A DNA stretch of 64,000 nt, taken from the NCBI GenBank assembly GCA_964473525.1, contig CAYYPK010000008.1:62001-126000 (forward strand). The letters run 5' to 3'. The DNA comes from GCA-2687025 sp964473525 (GTDB lineage: Bacteria > Poribacteria > WGA-4E > GCA-2687025). Below are positions 60,279-64,000 of the stretch, piece by piece (position 1 is the first letter of the stretch; the number at the start of each line of letters is the position of its first letter). A program made the position numbers and the translations under genes. The notes below the pieces were generated by a model. The model saw only the letters and a list, made by a program, of their open reading frames with translations, did no database searches and was not told the DNA's origin.

Positions 60279-63200
60279 ATGGGATGCTCTCCGCGCGTCC
60301 GCTACATCCGGTTCGCTGTTGCGGTCGTTTTGGTGTGCACGCTCAGCTCGACGGCCTCGAGCGCGACCTCGCGAAGCCGACCCGCCCATGCGCCATCCCT
60401 AGCCCCGTATCTGCTTCTACACGACGTCCCGCCGGATGCAGCCTTCCGCGTAACGCGTGCGGCTGGCCAGTGGTCGTTCACTCGGGTGACTCCCCGCGAC
60501 GTGCTGTTGGCGCCCGGCGACGCACTTTGGGTAGTCGTGTCCCCCTCCCGACTGCTGCGCGTACAAGCGCAAGGGGAGGTGGAACTTCGCCGAGCGCATG
60601 TCGATGCTAGCGCGCTACGCGACGGCGTCCACCCAACCACCTGGGCAACGACACCTGTGGGGATTTGGCGCGCGTCAGGCGGGGGGTTGGTGGCCCGGGC
60701 CGGTACGGCAAGGACCGTGTTCGAGATACGGGCGTCGCGCGCAGGGCGCGTGACGTGCCACGAGGTCACACCCACGCGCGACGACCTGGCCTGGGAGGAA
60801 TTCGAGCGCGTATACGCCAACGCGCCTGCGTCGCTCGGAGAGGCCGGCGCGCAAGCATGGTCCCTACCGCCCTGGGCAGCCCCGCTGCCGTGGTCACACA
60901 CCGCATCGGCTATCAACGCCGAGAAGCACTATCGCAGAGCGCAGCTCCTCCGCCGCGCGCTCCGGGCCCGCAATGGAGTAGGAGACTCCTTCTCGCGCCA
61001 CGACGTGCGCGTTGGATGCGAGGATGACCACGTTGCGCTCCCAGATGGCAGGTACGTCCGGGTGCGGTCTGGCGATGCCGCGGAGTTCGTCGCACAAGGA
61101 CCTGCCGTGCTGAAGGTCCGGTCGCGTCTCGATCGCGGCGGCTCCTGGGCGGGCCCACGGCCAGCGTACACGGTCGACGTAGAACGCGACCACCTACTGG
61201 AGATGCGCTCCTATCACTTGACTGCGCAGGACACGGAGGTACTGACCTCGGCGGTCGGTCGCGTCAGGAGTTCTGTTCTGGTCGTTCCGCCAGGCCGGCG
61301 TCGCTACAAGCTGACGGCGGACGCAGACGTACTGGTTCGAGTGGAGAACTACACAAAGAAGACGCACGTTGTCGACGCCATCACGCGCGCGGAGGACATC
61401 ACTCATCACCTACAGGCAGCACACCGTCGCGCCGCATATCTCGCTCAGATGGACGCGCGCGACGATCGCGCGCGGTACATCCTCGCTGCCTCCCTGACAC
61501 TGCTCGGAGAATACGGGGCGTCCTACGGCGGCTGGCGCGCGTTAGCCGACGCGGCCACGGATTCCCTCGTTCGCGCCGGGGCAACGGCGCACGTGGCGCG
61601 CGCGCATTGGCGGAGACGGGAATACGAGCAAGCCCTGGCAGCCGCCACGAAGGCTCACGACCTGCTCGACGCCATTCCCACGGACACACTCACAGGAACG
61701 CTTCTAACCCACACACTCGCCGTTAAGTCGGACGCGCTACGCGCTCTAGGTAGGCACGACGAGGCGGCAGCGGTGTACGGTGACGGCTCCTACAACCTAG
61801 CCATTTCCCTGGAACGCGCTGATGCTCTCGCGTGGGCCCTCGATAGCAGGACGATAGGCGCGTACGACGACATCATCGCGCGGTATCCATACGACGCGGC
61901 TCCGCGCGCGCGTCGGTGGCGCTTCTGGTGGGACGAAACCGGGTGGCAGAGCATGCGCCCTACGGTGAACCCGTCGGGCCGCACACACCGTGCGCTGGAC
62001 CGGCTGCCTGAGTCGCTGGGAACGCAAACGGCCGCTTTCCGCCGCATGGCCCTCGACGTGCCTTACAGCCTCAATTCTGAGAACGCCCGCGCGGAGATCG
62101 TCTGCGATTCGTTCGCCGACCGGCCCTGGATCCTGGAGCTACGCACGCCGGACGGCACGTGGCCGGTTCCCGTCCTCCAGCCGAGGGAGCGGCTGTCAGT
62201 GCCGCTTCCGCGTGAGGGAGCCGTAGTCACCGCCAGGGCGCCGGACGATATCGGTCCCGTGCGCCTGCTCGTGCGCGGTGGCGGCGCTGTGGCGATGGAA
62301 CCAGCTTGGGTCGAGCGTCAGTATGTCCCAATCCCGGATACGCGGAGCGTTGCGTATGAGTTCGACGTTCCTGGCTCCACGTACGTGCGGATTCTCGCCC
62401 GCGGAGCAGGATCTGGTGAGACCTCGCTTGAGGCTGTCCTGGACGGGCGGGAGCGGACGCCAATACACGCAGTGCACACCTCCGAAACCCCCGAGCCCGC
62501 AGAGTGCCTGATCCCGGTGGCCGCAGGCCACCATCGACTGTCGATCTCGCGTTCCGGCGATGCTCGACAGGCGCTGTGGCTCGCCGTGGCCATTCGAGCC
62601 GTCCAGCTGCGTCAGACAGAGGCGGCGCCTGCTGAGATAGCGACCGGCGCCCGCGCCGCCGACATAGCTGCGGAACGGGCGCCCGCCACCTCGATTTCGG
62701 CGCCACCGGCGGACCCGAGGGATGCGCTAACGCAGCCCAGCCACTCTTCTTCAGGCCAGGCACGTTCCGACGTTCCCACCGATAACGCGCGACCAACCGT
62801 GGACGACCTCATGGAACAAGCCGCCAAGGGGCCACTGTCGGCAGCGGCAGGGACGCTGCTCGGTCGCGCCCTGCGCGAAGCCGGAGCGACAGACCAGGCA
62901 GTCGCGCAGTTGCGCGCTGTTCTTGATGCGCGCCCCATCCACCCGCGCGCGCGGTACGAACTCGCCGTTACGAAATTCGTGCGGGGTCAACTAAGAGAGG
63001 CGCTAGACCAGGCTGCGATCTACCTACGTAGCGATCACGCCGATGGTACGCTGCGTGTACAGGCCCGCTACGTCATGGCTAACTGCTCCGCGGCGCTCGG
63101 TGAGATCGCCGCAGCGCGTGACGCATACACTCTGTTGCAGGACGAGGCCTCTGGGGATGCCCCGGAACTCATAGCGATGAAGCGTCAGGCGATTTGGGAA

Positions 63201-64000
63201 CTGCGACGCCTCGACGCGCGAGAACGCCTCGAAAGCCCTGCGGCGTCTGCCGAGGAATATGCACACCTCGCCGATTTCAACAGGGCATGGTCTGAGGCGC
63301 CTCACGTCCGTTGGCGGGCGTCCGTTCGCAGTAAGCTGGATGTATTCGACCTGGACTGGGAACGTATCTCCGGAAGCCAGACGACCGCAGTGTCGTCGCT
63401 CAGGATCGCCTATGACATCGGCGGGTCAGCGGGGCCTCCGTATCTCAGAATCGCCGATGGCGATACCGCAACTGTCGGTGTGACGGGACCAACACTCCTG
63501 CGTGTGGAGCTACGCGGCATCGTACCGACAGAGGACAGCGCGAGCGACAGAATAGCGGCGGATGTTGCCGTGAGCGTCAACGGGGTGGAACGGGACCTGT
63601 GGACTGTGCGGACGGGTGACACGGCGCCGTCGATAGTGTTCCCGGACTACCCGGACCTGAGACCCGGGCGACGGCGCGTCCGCTACGTCGAAATCCCTTC
63701 GGGCTCGCACACTGTGCGGCTCGACGCGCGGTCAGGCGCTGCCGCTGGTCGCCTCTATGCGCTGCGCCCTGGGCCTGAAGCGTGGTTTGCGGGTTCTGAC
63801 CGCAATGCGACGCGATCCCGGGAGGTCAGGGACCGGGTCTGGAGGTACGACGCGCTCACTTCAATCATGGCGGACAGGCGCGCTGACCCGTTGCTGGCGC
63901 TACGCGCCGAGGTCGCCCTTAACAGTGAACCACCCGCAGACGTGGCGGCTGCCGCAGCCGGCGTTGCGCCCGGCGCAGCAAGCTACCTGATGGCCACCTG
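60279..64000 (+). CDS. Very large exported TPR-like protein, cut by the window edge
   Basis: From ATG 60279 the frame is open without a stop to base 64000, giving at least 1240 residues; the 3' end is outside the window. AGGA lies nine bases before the start; GTG 60258 is an alternative. The N-terminus is a signal peptide (RYIRFAVAVVLVCTLSSTA). Residues of about 390-510 and 840-990 contain Ala-rich helical repeats of TPR type (ARAHWRRREYEQALAAATKA, RARYELAVTKFVRGQLREAL). Between and after are beta-rich segments with RGGGAVAME-type turns. I recognise no catalytic motif. A scaffold or surface-assembly role is only a guess. Confidence 0.8.
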   Translation, partial: MGCSPRVRYIRFAVAVVLVCTLSSTASSATSRSRPAHAPSLAPYLLLHDVPPDAAFRVTRAAGQWSFTRVTPRDVLLAPGDALWVVVSPSRLLRVQAQGEVELRRAHVDASALRDGVHPTTWATTPVGIWRASGGGLVARAGTARTVFEIRASRAGRVTCHEVTPTRDDLAWEEFERVYANAPASLGEAGAQAWSLPPWAAPLPWSHTASAINAEKHYRRAQLLRRALRARNGVGDSFSRHDVRVGCEDDHVALPDGRYVRVRSGDAAEFVAQGPAVLKVRSRLDRGGSWAGPRPAYTVDVERDHLLEMRSYHLTAQDTEVLTSAVGRVRSSVLVVPPGRRRYKLTADADVLVRVENYTKKTHVVDAITRAEDITHHLQAAHRRAAYLAQMDARDDRARYILAASLTLLGEYGASYGGWRALADAATDSLVRAGATAHVARAHWRRREYEQALAAATKAHDLLDAIPTDTLTGTLLTHTLAVKSDALRALGRHDEAAAVYGDGSYNLAISLERADALAWALDSRTIGAYDDIIARYPYDAAPRARRWRFWWDETGWQSMRPTVNPSGRTHRALDRLPESLGTQTAAFRRMALDVPYSLNSENARAEIVCDSFADRPWILELRTPDGTWPVPVLQPRERLSVPLPREGAVVTARAPDDIGPVRLLVRGGGAVAMEPAWVERQYVPIPDTRSVAYEFDVPGSTYVRILARGAGSGETSLEAVLDGRERTPIHAVHTSETPEPAECLIPVAAGHHRLSISRSGDARQALWLAVAIRAVQLRQTEAAPAEIATGARAADIAAERAPATSISAPPADPRDALTQPSHSSSGQARSDVPTDNARPTVDDLMEQAAKGPLSAAAGTLLGRALREAGATDQAVAQLRAVLDARPIHPRARYELAVTKFVRGQLREALDQAAIYLRSDHADGTLRVQARYVMANCSAALGEIAAARDAYTLLQDEASGDAPELIAMKRQAIWELRRLDARERLESPAASAEEYAHLADFNRAWSEAPHVRWRASVRSKLDVFDLDWERISGSQTTAVSSLRIAYDIGGSAGPPYLRIADGDTATVGVTGPTLLRVELRGIVPTEDSASDRIAADVAVSVNGVERDLWTVRTGDTAPSIVFPDYPDLRPGRRRVRYVEIPSGSHTVRLDARSGAAAGRLYALRPGPEAWFAGSDRNATRSREVRDRVWRYDALTSIMADRRADPLLALRAEVALNSEPPADVAAAAAGVAPGAASYLMAT

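Noticed and set aside
60302..60916. Minus-strand 204-codon frame near the right edge
   Set aside because: It lies opposite the large open frame that starts at 60279 with a signal peptide, and it has no homology-like features.

Overview
The window is GC-rich bacterial DNA, packed with genes on both strands, with no rRNA, tRNA, CRISPR array or transposase that I can recognise. The gene content suggests Candidatus Poribacteria or a close uncultured relative. This is an inference from style, with no marker gene behind it: a DUF6785-like membrane protein, secreted LamG-fold proteins, a PhoX-family protein ending in a PNPFNPDTWIPY-type FlgD-like domain, sulfatase and sulfotransferase genes, Gfo/Idh/MocA and SDR oxidoreductases, and large cyclase-ATPase-TPR proteins.

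Layout. 1-13.4 kb is accessory: the membrane protein, a partly duplicated HEAT/SDR segment with one truncated SDR copy, a Tat-exported PhoX-like protein, a cyclase/NB-ARC/TPR regulator, two divergent LamG proteins, an endonuclease/exonuclease/phosphatase-family (EEP) protein and an SGSH-like sulfatase. 13.5-16.2 kb holds a NarL-type response regulator and a short operon ending in bioB. 16.3-24.9 kb is again accessory (oxidoreductase, secreted proteins, a decayed stretch, HIT protein, tandem sulfotransferases, glycosyltransferase, RRM protein, SDR). 25.0-35.4 kb is a core + strand run: dxr, rseP, ispG, a PTS EIIA domain, a phosphosugar isomerase, family 4 uracil-DNA glycosylase, priA and a HAD phosphatase. 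35.5-48.4 kb carries a large barrel-like protein, an RGG-rich protein with two Sm/Hfq-like domains, two EutN/CcmL microcompartment vertex proteins, an NTT-like transporter fused to HEAT repeats and a cNMP domain, and a second, zinc-ribbon-bearing cyclase/ATPase/TPR protein. 48.5-55.1 kb is mixed housekeeping (VOC, creatininase, ferredoxin, RlmB-type methyltransferase, RibD-like reductase, asd). 55.2-64.0 kb has a secreted caspase-like peptidase, a FlgD-tailed protein, a CheY-like regulator and a very large exported protein that runs off the right edge.

How the parts fit. dxr and ispG are two steps of the MEP isoprenoid pathway and flank rseP. The sulfatase and the two sulfotransferases point to metabolism of sulfated glycans or metabolites. 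Several exported proteins of unrelated fold end in the same short tail (consensus GK-x-A-x-x-W-x-x-x-K/R), and two others end in a FlgD-like domain, which suggests two C-terminal sorting or anchoring systems. That tail, the tandem Sm/RGG protein, and the unpaired EutN/CcmL genes are the most promising leads for undescribed biology.
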